Source: Phycisphaerae bacterium (GTDB lineage Bacteria > Planctomycetota > Phycisphaerae > Phycisphaerales > SM1A02). From it: DNA of 32,717 nucleotides. Below the pieces are notes generated by a model that did not search any database, was not told where the DNA came from, and saw nothing but the letters and a program-made list of their open reading frames with translations. Of the stretch, positions 7,746 to 16,351 are shown one piece after another. The stretch covers positions 1 through 32,717 of the forward strand of contig JABJDN010000048.1 in assembly GCA_018665385.1 (NCBI GenBank), in the 5' to 3' direction. Numbering within the stretch: position 1 is the first letter of the stretch; each line of letters opens with the position of its first letter. The translations under genes and the position numbers were made by a program.

Positions 7746-8682
7746 GATATTACATTCCATTGTACCGTCCAAATCCGTTTGCTTGTGCCTAGTCCTCTTT
7801 GGGCTAGCCGCTTGCCAAAAAAAGATTTATTCCCCAGCGCATTCGCCAAATCGCGTAACTATCCATACATCCCCAATAGTCGCGAGCATAGACACCTCTG
7901 CCATTAGACAGAACGATATGTGGGCTGAACTTATAGAACTTGGGGGCAACGAAATAATCGAAGATATAATTTTAGAACATGCGCTCAAGGTGGAACTTCG
8001 TAAAAAGGGCATAACAATCGAAGTAGCAGATACTCAGTACGAAGAAAATTTACTTGTGTCGTTAACCGAAATCGATGCAGCTACAGTCGAAACAATATTA
8101 TTTACTAAAGGGATCGGTCCAATCCGAAAATCCAAACTCGCTTGGCGAAATGCCGCCCTACGAAAACTAGTTGGTCCTATAGACATGAGCGATAAAGAAA
8201 TACAACGCATGTATACCGTTGTACATGGCCCAAAATACTCTATACAACTTCTTGTGGTGACTACGCTCCAAGAAGCAACCAATGCAAAGGAACGAATTCA
8301 AAACGGCGAGTTCTTTGCAACTGTAGCACTCGAACTATCAATCGATCCAAGTGCAATACATGGTGGTATTGTCGATCCAATTTCACTTGCAGATCCAGCT
8401 TGGCCAGCCCCAATCCGCGAAACACTCTCAAGGCTTCAACCAAATGAAGTTTCAGTACCTATATTCACAGGAAATCGTTGGGTTATTGTTACCACCGACG
8501 GAACGATTTTTCAACCAAGCGTATCGTATTCTGAAGCAAAAGTTGAAATGCGTCGACTAGCGCTTCTTTCACAAGAGCGTTTCAAAATGGCACAGATAGC
8601 AAACTCGTTGTTAGAGAACGCTGAAGTTAAAATTTTTGACAAGCAGTTGCAACGACTACGTCCGAATCGTCAAACCCCGTAA
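7744..8682 (+). CDS. Parvulin-type peptidyl-prolyl isomerase lipoprotein (SurA/PrsA-like)
   Basis: A 312-residue predicted lipoprotein, probably a periplasmic folding factor. The N-terminus is a signal peptide with a lipobox (LVLFGLAAC, lipidated C24). An N-terminal helical part (TSAIRQNDMWAELIELGGNEIIEDIILEHALKVELRKKGI) resembles the SurA/PpiD/PrsA chaperone region. A rotamase core spans about residues 160-260, with KYSIQLLVV, FATVALELSIDPSAIHGGIVD and LSRLQPNEVSVPIFTGNRWVIV, which are the usual parvulin landmarks. The ATG at 7744 is the only start that leaves a sensible signal peptide, though it overlaps the divergent gene's start. The 3' end overlaps the convergent lptG-like gene by 27 bases. 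Whether isomerase activity is retained is unknown; many SurA-like domains act only as chaperones. Confidence 0.78.
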   Translation: MILHSIVPSKSVCLCLVLFGLAACQKKIYSPAHSPNRVTIHTSPIVASIDTSAIRQNDMWAELIELGGNEIIEDIILEHALKVELRKKGITIEVADTQYEENLLVSLTEIDAATVETILFTKGIGPIRKSKLAWRNAALRKLVGPIDMSDKEIQRMYTVVHGPKYSIQLLVVTTLQEATNAKERIQNGEFFATVALELSIDPSAIHGGIVDPISLADPAWPAPIRETLSRLQPNEVSVPIFTGNRWVIVTTDGTIFQPSVSYSEAKVEMRRLALLSQERFKMAQIANSLLENAEVKIFDKQLQRLRPNRQTP

Positions 8683-9786
8683 CAATGCAATCGGAATAAG
8701 AACTATTGAGGGCAGAAAAACGCTCACCATGGCTGGAATGCCAGCAATTGGCATTAACATCACCACCATGCCTCCAAACAAAATAGTTAACCCTATAGCA
8801 CCGCTTTTTATTGCTTGACGTGAAATTACAACGTCATCTTTTGTTACAAAAAATGGAATTGCAATAATCATCGTCAATAAATTCAATGCAATAGATGCGA
8901 ATCGGGAATACCAGTGACGAAGTAACATAGTTTCATCTCCAAAGGCGCCTTTTGCATCAATCATTTTGTTGAGTTGTGTCATGCCCAACATGCCAATGTA
9001 TTGACTGTATCTTCTAAGCATGAGAATGCTTGGTGAAAGATCCGTTTCATAAAAATCAATGGGCTGTGGGGTGAACGTAGTCGCTTGGCCCGAATCAACA
9101 TCAAATGCAATTTCAACAGTTACACCATTTGTCAGAATCCAACCAGCATTTGATTCTTCATCCCAATTTGCACTATCTGCTTTTATTTGCCTTACCATTC
9201 TTCCAATGGGATCTCGCTCTAAAAAAGATGGCTCTGTAATAACACCTGTACTTGGGTCTACGGAGGGTGCTAGCAAGAGAGAGCCTTTGCTATCTTTTGT
9301 AAATGGGACTGAAAACGAAGAAACTGATTTAGAACCAGATTCTTCATGGTCTCTCAATAACAATGGAGCGACTTTGGGAAGCATGAATTCTTGATTGAAT
9401 AATGCTAACACGCTGATACCCGCCATAACATATACGAATGGAATTGCAATGCGTTGAAGCGAAATACCTGCTGCCATAATTGCAACGAATTCCCTCGAGC
9501 GTAACATGTTAGCGGCAGTAAAGCACATTGCTCCAATAGCGATCACGCCATGTAAATACGCAAAAACTTGGAATAACCTAGGACCCTCATATCCAACTGC
9601 GACTTGAATAACTGTAAATATTTTTACGAAAATGCCTGAATCAGCAGACAATGCCGAAGCTGTTTTCCCAAATTCATCTAAGTTGACAACGATGTCGATC
9701 ACTGCCCCAAGCAAAAAGAACAACGTGAAAAGTACAATGAAATTCACTATCATTTTTCTCATGATGTACCAAGTCAGTCGCCTCAT
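8656..9786 (-). CDS. lptG: YjgP/YjgQ-family permease, LptG-like
   Basis: An inner-membrane subunit of the LPS export ABC transporter family. LptF and LptG pair with the LptB ATPase to pull LPS from the inner membrane toward the Lpt bridge. The 376-residue protein has an N-terminal helix (MIVNFIVLFTLFFLLGAVIDIV) and the conserved segment MLRSREFVAIMAAGISLQRIAIPFVYVMAGISVLALFNQEF. A periplasmic beta-rich domain spans roughly residues 135-280, and three helices close it (FASIALNLLTMIIAIPFFV, IKSGAIGLTILFGGMVVML, VSVFLPSIVLIPIALL). The length matches E. coli LptF/G. It starts one base after the upstream lptF-like stop, so the two are an operon and a heterodimer is likely. Which is F and which is G is assigned only from order and size. 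Confidence 0.78.
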   Translation of the reverse strand: MRRLTWYIMRKMIVNFIVLFTLFFLLGAVIDIVVNLDEFGKTASALSADSGIFVKIFTVIQVAVGYEGPRLFQVFAYLHGVIAIGAMCFTAANMLRSREFVAIMAAGISLQRIAIPFVYVMAGISVLALFNQEFMLPKVAPLLLRDHEESGSKSVSSFSVPFTKDSKGSLLLAPSVDPSTGVITEPSFLERDPIGRMVRQIKADSANWDEESNAGWILTNGVTVEIAFDVDSGQATTFTPQPIDFYETDLSPSILMLRRYSQYIGMLGMTQLNKMIDAKGAFGDETMLLRHWYSRFASIALNLLTMIIAIPFFVTKDDVVISRQAIKSGAIGLTILFGGMVVMLMPIAGIPAMVSVFLPSIVLIPIALLRGLTIRT

Positions 9787-9787
9787 A

Positions 9788-11392
9788 TCAAGCTACCCTC
9801 AACCGTAGCCAGTTCCAGACAACCATTACTGATAAACCAAACACACCTATCCACATGACAAAGAATCCAGTACCAACGCTTGAGTCTCGAACCATTTGCC
9901 CCCCTGTGAAGACGAGCAATAACGCAATAATCGATGGTATAAAAACCTTAGCGTACACTGCTAGTGGCATTTTGTCTGTGAAACGAAGTGCAAGAACGCT
10001 GCCAAGCAAAATCGCGAGTAAGGGAAGCAAACTAACACCCCATCGTTGTCCGATTCTTCCTGATACGTGGTTTCCTAGAGCTGCAATATGCAAATCAACG
10101 TTTGCAACTGCACTTCTTATACCAGCATGTTTTGGTGCAAGTTGTCTTCCAACCTCAAGTAATTCCGCCGTCGTTGCATGTTGCAATGAATCTAAGTATG
10201 GCACATCTGTCACTTGTAATGAGGGAATGACAATTTCACCCCGTTGATTCTCTCCAACTTGACCGCGACCTACAAAGACATCTTTCATTACTAATGTAAC
10301 TGATTGGAATACACCTGCTTCGTATTCAAATTGTAAAGAGGCGCGTTCTGGGTTGAGGATACTTCGTTTTTCCTGTTCTGTAATTGCAACAACCGTAATA
10401 GGAGAAATGAAATTCCTAGATTCCATACCTTTTGAATCGATTAAGAACGTACGCCCACCTTGATTTGAAACACATTCCAACAAACCATCAGATTCGTTGA
10501 TTGATTGTTCCAATGCAAACTCATACGTATATATAGAAATTTGAGTTCTCAGTGACATAACCGCTCTGCTCACATAACTGTATTCTTCCGGATGTTGTTC
10601 TAGTCGTTTCAAGTCTCCGAAGGAAAGGGCTGTAAGGCGCTGGTTCGTGAGTGCAGGCAAATTGATTTCATGTGTCAACCGTCCTTCAGGAGCACCCTTT
10701 AACATCCCTGCACCATCTTCACCGCGAGTCCATTGCGTCGTGTTCCGCATTTCAACTGACAGCGAAGAAACGTCATCAACTCTGCCGATATCAATTACAG
10801 CAGCTGATGCAGTAAAGTACATAGACGCTCTGCCATCACCATCTATTTTGGCAACAGCAACTTGATCTAATGCCATTCTTTCATCTTGGTCGTCCGTACC
10901 CGGAAAAATGTCTTTTGCCCAAATGACTAAGTCGCCCTGCTCAAAAGGTAAATCTTGTTCGATAGAACTCTGCAATAATTTTGGCAAATCAGCAGTAATT
11001 GCCCGTGCCATTTTTCCAATAAAAACAGGGATGATTGATTGCGTCAAAATGGCAACGACGATTGTAAGAACGATGCCAAAAAAAGCCATGGGCGCTAGCA
11101 ACCGGAGGTAGGACTGGCCACTTACTGACATAGCAACAAACTCGTTGTCCTGAGCCATTCTGTGCAATACTATAGTTGCAGCGAATGCACCAGCAAATGG
11201 CAATGCGAATTGAAGCATCGGAATCATTGCAAGGAAAAGGTACCGCAAAGTGTCCCAGCCACTTATTATATTTTCACTCGATAATGGTTTTATTGCAGCA
11301 CCAAAGGCAACAATAATTACGAGGATAGAAGCGGTGATGGCAAATTGCCGCAGCACGTCAAACAGCATGTATCGGTAGAAGCGCCACGGCAT
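9788..11392 (-). CDS. lptF: YjgP/YjgQ-family permease, LptF-like, with enlarged periplasmic domain
   Basis: The partner of the downstream LptG-like permease in LPS transport. At 534 residues it is about 170 longer than E. coli LptF. The N-terminal half has the family layout: FYRYMLFDVLRQFAITASILVIIVAFG, FLAMIPMLQFALPFAGAFAATIVLHRMAQDNEFVAMSVSG, then a third helix (APMAFFGIVLTIVVAILTQSIIPVF). The three closing helices lie at about 460-530. Between them, roughly residues 130-455, is a periplasmic region about twice the usual size, which presumably contains the beta-jellyroll plus an insert. The start MPWRFYRYMLFD matches family N-termini. lptA, lptB and lptC are not in the window. The expansion may be lineage-specific; I cannot compare it here. 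Confidence 0.75.
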   Translation of the reverse strand: MPWRFYRYMLFDVLRQFAITASILVIIVAFGAAIKPLSSENIISGWDTLRYLFLAMIPMLQFALPFAGAFAATIVLHRMAQDNEFVAMSVSGQSYLRLLAPMAFFGIVLTIVVAILTQSIIPVFIGKMARAITADLPKLLQSSIEQDLPFEQGDLVIWAKDIFPGTDDQDERMALDQVAVAKIDGDGRASMYFTASAAVIDIGRVDDVSSLSVEMRNTTQWTRGEDGAGMLKGAPEGRLTHEINLPALTNQRLTALSFGDLKRLEQHPEEYSYVSRAVMSLRTQISIYTYEFALEQSINESDGLLECVSNQGGRTFLIDSKGMESRNFISPITVVAITEQEKRSILNPERASLQFEYEAGVFQSVTLVMKDVFVGRGQVGENQRGEIVIPSLQVTDVPYLDSLQHATTAELLEVGRQLAPKHAGIRSAVANVDLHIAALGNHVSGRIGQRWGVSLLPLLAILLGSVLALRFTDKMPLAVYAKVFIPSIIALLLVFTGGQMVRDSSVGTGFFVMWIGVFGLSVMVVWNWLRLRVA

Positions 11393-11563
11393 AAGTCGGC
11401 ATTATGGTCGTACTAGCGAACATTGCAATTGGTTTCAGGCATGAACCACCTATTTTCCTCAAAATCGCTGCGTACCCCCCTTTAGAAAGCAGAAATCGCT
11501 TTTTTGCCAGTTGTTTATCGGACTATTTTCATGGAAAGATAGGTAATCCATACTCCTTGTCAT

Positions 11564-11589
11564 ATTTTCATCTCGTAATAAATGAAAAT
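11564..11589. promoter_or_regulatory. Inverted repeat ahead of the pseudopilin operon
   Basis: ATTTTCAT (11564-11571) and ATGAAAAT (11582-11589) are a perfect 8-bp inverted repeat with a 10-base spacer, in the divergent gap between the lptF-like gene and the pseudopilin genes. It could be an operator or leader hairpin for the operon. I found no convincing sigma-70 or sigma-54 promoter, and the rest of 11393-11641 shows no supported gene. Confidence 0.3.
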
Positions 11590-11641
11590 GTATACATCCA
11601 GAGAGGATTGGTGCTCACAGAGGTTCGATTTTACTTTCACG

Positions 11642-12091
11642 ATGCATCCATTCACATTACAACCTATCCCCCGCAGAGGCCTAGCGCTTCTAGAGGCTGT
11701 TATTGCGGTGGGTATTTTAACTGTGTCTGTCGCTGCAATAACTTCTGCCATTGTCAGCGGACAACAACAAAGTTTACAATCGAGATCTACGATCGTTGCA
11801 AGCATTGCAGCAGAATCGATGCTCGCTTCCATTTCGCAAGAACCATGGGAAACAATCGACTCATGGCACGGATACTCTGAAGGCGTTGGTGAAATTGTAG
11901 ATGCAACTGGAATGTCTATTGGCGGTGATTGGAACGCGATAGGTCGAAAAGTTGCAGTTATAGAAACAGATTTATTTGTGGACACCTTACAAGTGTTCAT
12001 TACAGGGCGAACAGTATCCGTCACCGTGTTTGGTAAAGATGGCCGAGAGCTCGCTTCCGTTGACCGATTTATACCGGAGCCTAAATCATGA
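11642..12091 (+). CDS. Pseudopilin-like protein with prepilin cleavage site
   Basis: A 149-residue exported minor pilin or pseudopilin. From the ATG at 11642 the leader is MHPFTLQPIPRRG, cleaved before LALLE, which keeps the conserved Glu at +5, followed by the hydrophobic helix AVIAVGILTVSVAAITSAIVSG. The remainder (SMLASISQEPWETIDSWHGYSEGVGEIVDATG, then VSVTVFGKDGRELASVDRF) resembles the small GspI/PilV-type minor subunits. An in-frame ATG at 11582 would give a leader of over 30 residues and lies in an inverted repeat, so 11642 is preferred; neither has a clear SD. It is the first gene of a four-gene operon joined by ATGA overlaps. Confidence 0.75.
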   Translation: MHPFTLQPIPRRGLALLEAVIAVGILTVSVAAITSAIVSGQQQSLQSRSTIVASIAAESMLASISQEPWETIDSWHGYSEGVGEIVDATGMSIGGDWNAIGRKVAVIETDLFVDTLQVFITGRTVSVTVFGKDGRELASVDRFIPEPKS

Positions 12092-12705
12092 ATCGTAGAG
12101 GATTATCATTGATTGAAATGATTATTGCGATTGGTATCACCGCTGTAATAGGTGCGGCCATAGCATCTATGATGGCGGCTGCAACAAACAGCCTGACATC
12201 AAAAGACGATGGGCGACAATCAGCAATACGACTTGCGACTACGCAAGTTCGCCTTGGGGCTTACATTGCGCCCTCACGATGCATTGTTGATAAAAGCAAT
12301 ACGCACGTTACTTTGTGGCTTGAAGATAGCAATGAGAGTAAAACCATTCATGCTACTGAACTCCGCTGGATAGAGTTTGATAACGATAACGCATTCATCG
12401 TTGTTAAGTTTATTGACTTCCCAGAAGAGTGGAGTCAGGCAATGATTGACGATTACAACATTGAATGCATTTCGAATACAGATTATGAAACGCTTCTTAG
12501 TTCCTTTGAAGCCATTGACCTAGTTGAAACTATACCTCTTGTTGATGCGATTAATGCATGCAAGTTTTGGATCAATGCGACTGACCCTTTTGGCGCTACA
12601 CGCATAAGTGTACGTTTTTCGCTTGAATCTACATTTGGCACAACAAGTGACGGTGTAATTGACGAGACAATTCTATTGCATCAACCACCTGCGGAGCAAC
12701 AATGA
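12088..12705 (+). CDS. Pseudopilin-like protein (GspJ/PilW-like)
   Basis: A 205-residue exported protein with a very short prepilin leader (MNRRG), cleavage before LSLIE (Glu at +5), then the helix MIIAIGITAVIGAAIASMMAAATNS. The body has a mixed beta pattern typical of minor pseudopilins, for example IHATELRWIEFDNDNAFIVVKFIDFP and FGATRISVRFSLEST. Size and position after a GspI/PilV-like gene suggest the GspJ/PilW type, but that label is by analogy. It overlaps the previous stop as ATGA and the next start the same way, so the proteins are probably made in fixed ratio and assembled as a minor-pilin tip complex. Confidence 0.75.
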   Translation: MNRRGLSLIEMIIAIGITAVIGAAIASMMAAATNSLTSKDDGRQSAIRLATTQVRLGAYIAPSRCIVDKSNTHVTLWLEDSNESKTIHATELRWIEFDNDNAFIVVKFIDFPEEWSQAMIDDYNIECISNTDYETLLSSFEAIDLVETIPLVDAINACKFWINATDPFGATRISVRFSLESTFGTTSDGVIDETILLHQPPAEQQ

Positions 12706-14417
12706 ATAACGAGCACACACAGAGCAATACCGTAGACCGCAGGGGAATTGCATTGATGCTTGTCATGATTGCTGTTCTTGTTGTAGGTGGCATGTCTGTT
12801 GCGTACTTTGGATCAAGAGACAACTCCATTGCCATAAGTAAAAATGTTTCGTCTGCATCCAGAGCCCGTATTGCTGCAGAATCTGGTTTAGATTTAGCCG
12901 TTGCAATATTAGAAACCAATGCTAATTGGCGAAACAACCATGTCAACGGTATTATCTTGAGCGATTACCAACTCGCAGGTAGCAACATAACAATTACCGT
13001 CCTTGATAACGAGACGAGCCTCCCACCCACCGCATCAACACTAGAAGTGGACATCAAGATTGCTTCGACTGTAGATGGGAAAACTCAAATCACGCAAGCA
13101 ACTGCCACCATCATTCCAAATGAGGATGAGTTTGACGTTGACTACAGTGAGTATGCAGTATTTGCTCAGAATCATATTTCTATTTCTGACGCAGCTTCGA
13201 TTCAAAATTGGTCAGCATCACCTTCGTATTCAAACACTCCCTTGCAAGTTGGAACTTTATCAACGCAACCTATGGCGGTTCAGTTTAACACGATCAGTTC
13301 AACTTCAAATGTTGAGTTACACGCATACGAATATGCATCTTCCATGCTTTCCACTACAGCGGTATTGCGGGAACAATTTAAAGATGAACTCCCCTTCTAC
13401 GATCCACCTGCACCACCTTCTTCAGGACAAAAACTCTCATTAGATAAAAAAGATGCAGGAAACGATGACGATGATACATTTGGTTCACGACACAACCGAA
13501 CATCTAATTTTAATAAATATTCATCAAGTCGTTTTAACTTAGCAACCGTCATTGACGCTGGCACATATTCTGTTGAAGCACTTTCATTGCAGCATTCCAA
13601 TACCATCATCATCCAAGGTGAGGTAATTCTACATGTTGAAGACAATCTTTCCTTGCAAAACGCCGCGATTATTCTAAGTGAAGAAGCCTCACTCACTCTG
13701 CATGTAGGCGGGCAAATCAATATTACTTCGAGTTACATTGGAAATGAAAACCAATCAATAAACTCTTGGATGGATCCAAGCCGCGTAACTATCTATGGCC
13801 ATGGTTCAAACACCTGGAAAATTACAGGCACATCAATCCTGAAGGCAGAACTATACGCCCCAGACTGCGAAATACAACTTCGTGGTGCTTCAACTATATG
13901 TGGCAGAATCGCCGGAGAGGAAGTGCAAGTAAATGGTACTGCGAGAGTGCTCTACGATCAATCACTCGATCATGGTGGTTTTGCAGAAGCTGAGGGCATG
14001 CTGTATACCGAGCACGGAGAAGTACGAGATGAACTCCGTCAGATTACGCAGTTAAACCCTGCATTGCTTCAAAACATCGCTGATGCTCTTTACGCCTACG
14101 ATGAAGGCCACGCCGTAGATAGCTCTGCCTATGCATTCGGTAATCAATCATTCGATACCGACTGGCAAGATCGACCAACTGAACGACCGCACGCTGTGTA
14201 CTACGAAATTCTATCGCATGGCACAGATACTCAAAAATGGGAACAACATGCACGCGCCGCCCGAACTGCACAAACTGGTGGCTCCAATACAAAATCTTCT
14301 CCATCCAACGATACTCAAAATGAGCACTACAATTACATGTTTGATTGGAATGACCTTGATTGGGAAGATATGGATGGCTCACTGTATAACGATTATTCAA
14401 TGGTGGTAGATCAATGA
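12702..14417 (+). CDS. PilX-like pilus assembly protein with polymer-like beta domain
   Basis: A 571-residue exported protein. The N-terminus is of the PilX/GspK kind: a leader ending DRRG, then IALMLVMIAVLVVGGMSVAYFGSRD, with no Glu at +5. Residues about 45-75 (SASRARIAAESGLDLAVAILETNANW) match the segment found in PilX N-terminal domains. The centre, roughly 290-420, is a repetitive beta-strand region (VILHVEDNLSLQNAAIILSE, LTLHVGGQINITSSYIG, AELYAPDCEIQLRGASTICGRIAGEEVQVNG) resembling the domain often attached to such proteins. The C-terminus is acidic and Asp/Trp/Tyr-rich (MFDWNDLDWEDMDGSLY). Lack of Glu5 is normal for GspK/PilX subunits, which sit at the tip. Adhesion or cargo binding is a guess. 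Confidence 0.72.
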   Translation: MNNEHTQSNTVDRRGIALMLVMIAVLVVGGMSVAYFGSRDNSIAISKNVSSASRARIAAESGLDLAVAILETNANWRNNHVNGIILSDYQLAGSNITITVLDNETSLPPTASTLEVDIKIASTVDGKTQITQATATIIPNEDEFDVDYSEYAVFAQNHISISDAASIQNWSASPSYSNTPLQVGTLSTQPMAVQFNTISSTSNVELHAYEYASSMLSTTAVLREQFKDELPFYDPPAPPSSGQKLSLDKKDAGNDDDDTFGSRHNRTSNFNKYSSSRFNLATVIDAGTYSVEALSLQHSNTIIIQGEVILHVEDNLSLQNAAIILSEEASLTLHVGGQINITSSYIGNENQSINSWMDPSRVTIYGHGSNTWKITGTSILKAELYAPDCEIQLRGASTICGRIAGEEVQVNGTARVLYDQSLDHGGFAEAEGMLYTEHGEVRDELRQITQLNPALLQNIADALYAYDEGHAVDSSAYAFGNQSFDTDWQDRPTERPHAVYYEILSHGTDTQKWEQHARAARTAQTGGSNTKSSPSNDTQNEHYNYMFDWNDLDWEDMDGSLYNDYSMVVDQ

Positions 14418-14905
14418 ATGCTATTACACATCGCCGTGGTTTTACTTTTCTAGAACTGCTAATGTCTCTCGGGATTATGGCAATGCTTGCGGCCTTAGCA
14501 GCTCCCATGTTTGGTAGTAATGAAGCACTTCAACTTGACATTACAAAACGATTACTAGTAAGTGATTTGGAATATGCACAAGTACTTGCCATTGCGAATC
14601 CAGAAACCGAAGTTGCATTGATTGTCGATGAAGATGGAAGTGGTTGGAGTATCGCTACTCTTAACTCCCCTTCTGTACCCTTAACAAATACAAGTACAGG
14701 CGAGCCTCTAGTTACAATATTAGGTTCAAATGCTGCTGCATCAGCCACAAATGTACAACTTACATGCAACACCGAAAACAACGCAGTAGCATTCGACCAA
14801 AATGGTGGTCTTATTGATTTCGCCCAAAGTGCACAACTTTATCTGCAATGTGGTGAAACTGTTTTGGTTATAGAAATTAGCCCAACGACAGGCTCAATAC
14901 GATAA
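14414..14905 (+). CDS. GspH/FimT-like pseudopilin
   Basis: A 163-residue minor pseudopilin. The leader MNAITHRRG precedes FTFLE (Glu at +5) and the helix LLMSLGIMAMLAALAAPMFG. The following ITKRLLVSDLEYAQVLAIANPETEVALIVDEDGSGWSI is the usual GspH/FimT pattern of a helix, then strands carrying a short dipeptide turn; NAVAFDQNGGLIDFAQSAQLYLQCGETVLVIEISPTTGSIR is the typical ending. It is the last gene of the operon, starting in the ATGA of the previous gene. Its stop abuts the stop of the convergent regulator gene with no gap and no visible terminator. Confidence 0.8.
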   Translation: MNAITHRRGFTFLELLMSLGIMAMLAALAAPMFGSNEALQLDITKRLLVSDLEYAQVLAIANPETEVALIVDEDGSGWSIATLNSPSVPLTNTSTGEPLVTILGSNAAASATNVQLTCNTENNAVAFDQNGGLIDFAQSAQLYLQCGETVLVIEISPTTGSIR

Positions 14906-16270
14906 TTATTTAATTCCGTACTCTTTTAATTTTCGGTATAGAGTTCGTTCTCCAATGCCAAGAAGATTTGCAGTCTGCTCTCTATTCCCGCCTGTCATAG
15001 CGAGTGTTTGACGGATCGCTTCTTTTTCTAACTTATCTAATCCGATGCCCGCTAGGCTGCCAACTTCGTATGAGTCGTCCGTTTCTGAACTACGAATTTC
15101 ATCTGGAATCTGTGCCAATGTAATGCTAGTACCACTGCTCATGACAGCAATCCTCTGCACAACATTGAATAACTCACGCACGTTGCCGGGCCAGTCGTAT
15201 GCAACAAGACGTAACATTGCCGGCTCTGAAATTGTTGGTCGCTTGCAATCCATATCCGCTGCAAATTTACCAAGCGCGTGATTAACTAATAACGGTATAT
15301 CTTCTCGACGCATACGTAGCGGAGGTACATGTATTTCTGCACCATTAATTCTAAAATACAAATCTTCGCGGAATTCGCTATTTGTAACTCGTTCTTTTAG
15401 CTCGGCATTCGTTGCAGACACAAAACGGATATCTGTTTTTCGATCGCTGTTTTGTCCTAATCGAACTACGTCTCCTGTTTCGAGAACACGGAGTAATTTA
15501 GCCTGCATTGTGATTGGCATATCACCAATCTCATCTAGAAATAAAGTACCCTTATTCGCAAATTCAAATACACCTTCTCGGTCACGGTCAGCACCTGTGA
15601 AAGCACCGCGAACGTGACCAAACAATTGATCCTCTAGCAAAGACTCGCTTTGGCCAGCGCAATTGAATGCTACATACTTGTTCCCAGCACGCTTTGATTG
15701 GTTATGAATCGCGGCTGCAACAAGTTCTTTGCCTGTTCCAGATTCGCCCGTAATGAGGACGGGTAAATTACTAGGAGCAACTTGCCTGATTAACTCAATA
15801 ACTTTTCGGATAGCGGGAGAGTCGCCAATAATCCCCTCAAACCCAAATGCAGAATCAACTTGATCTTGCAGGCTTTCGTTCTGTTGCCGAAGCATCACTG
15901 TTTCAGCAGCTCTATTTACAAGATTCCTAAACACGTCAAGGTCAAGTGGCTTTTCAATGAAATCGTACGCACCGCCTTGAAGTGATTTTTTTGCTGTTGG
16001 AATATCGCCATGCGCAGTTACCACAATAGTTGCAGCTTCTTCTTGATGCTCTTTTGCGTATTCCAACACTTGCAATCCAGAATGTTCTTCTTCCATAACC
16101 ATGTCAGTCACGATTACGTCAAACGAGCCCATTGTTAGCTCTTCTCGGGCATTTTCGAAACCATCTACTATTGTGCATACATGACCAAGTCGCCTAAGCG
16201 ATTCAGCCATTACTTCAGCGTGATCTGGTTCATCATCGACAATTAAGATTTGAGCATGCAAGTCATTCAT
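14906..16270 (-). CDS. NtrC-family sigma-54-dependent response regulator
   Basis: A two-component transcription activator of 454 residues. The receiver domain has IVDDEPDH and the phosphoacceptor D56 in VTDMVM, then KP at about 107. The AAA+ domain has Walker A GESGTGKE (175-182), the sigma-54-contacting GAFTGA (222-227), and FLDEIGDMP. The Fis-type helix-turn-helix closes the protein (EKEAIRQTLAMTGGNREQTANLLGIGERTLYRKLKEYGI). All activator motifs are intact, so it should work with sigma-54 (rpoN, not in the window). No histidine kinase is adjacent. It converges on the pseudopilin operon and diverges from murC, which makes control of piliation possible, as with PilR, but I found no -24/-12 promoter in the neighbouring gaps. 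Confidence 0.93.
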   Translation of the reverse strand: MNDLHAQILIVDDEPDHAEVMAESLRRLGHVCTIVDGFENAREELTMGSFDVIVTDMVMEEEHSGLQVLEYAKEHQEEAATIVVTAHGDIPTAKKSLQGGAYDFIEKPLDLDVFRNLVNRAAETVMLRQQNESLQDQVDSAFGFEGIIGDSPAIRKVIELIRQVAPSNLPVLITGESGTGKELVAAAIHNQSKRAGNKYVAFNCAGQSESLLEDQLFGHVRGAFTGADRDREGVFEFANKGTLFLDEIGDMPITMQAKLLRVLETGDVVRLGQNSDRKTDIRFVSATNAELKERVTNSEFREDLYFRINGAEIHVPPLRMRREDIPLLVNHALGKFAADMDCKRPTISEPAMLRLVAYDWPGNVRELFNVVQRIAVMSSGTSITLAQIPDEIRSSETDDSYEVGSLAGIGLDKLEKEAIRQTLAMTGGNREQTANLLGIGERTLYRKLKEYGIK

Positions 16271-16351
16271 GATACGACGAATTGTACCTTGAAAATGAAA
16301 AGTGCCCTATGGTTCAAGCCAACAAATGAATCTCGGCGATAGAATCTATAG

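Noticed and set aside
11404-11880. 158-codon plus-strand frame at the start of the pseudopilin region
   Set aside because: Its second half overlaps the clear pseudopilin gene in another frame and its composition (many C, H, Y) is that of an out-of-frame reading.
12629-12946. 105-codon minus-strand frame across the junction of two pseudopilin genes
   Set aside because: Antisense to the ATGA-coupled operon, with no plausible start signal.
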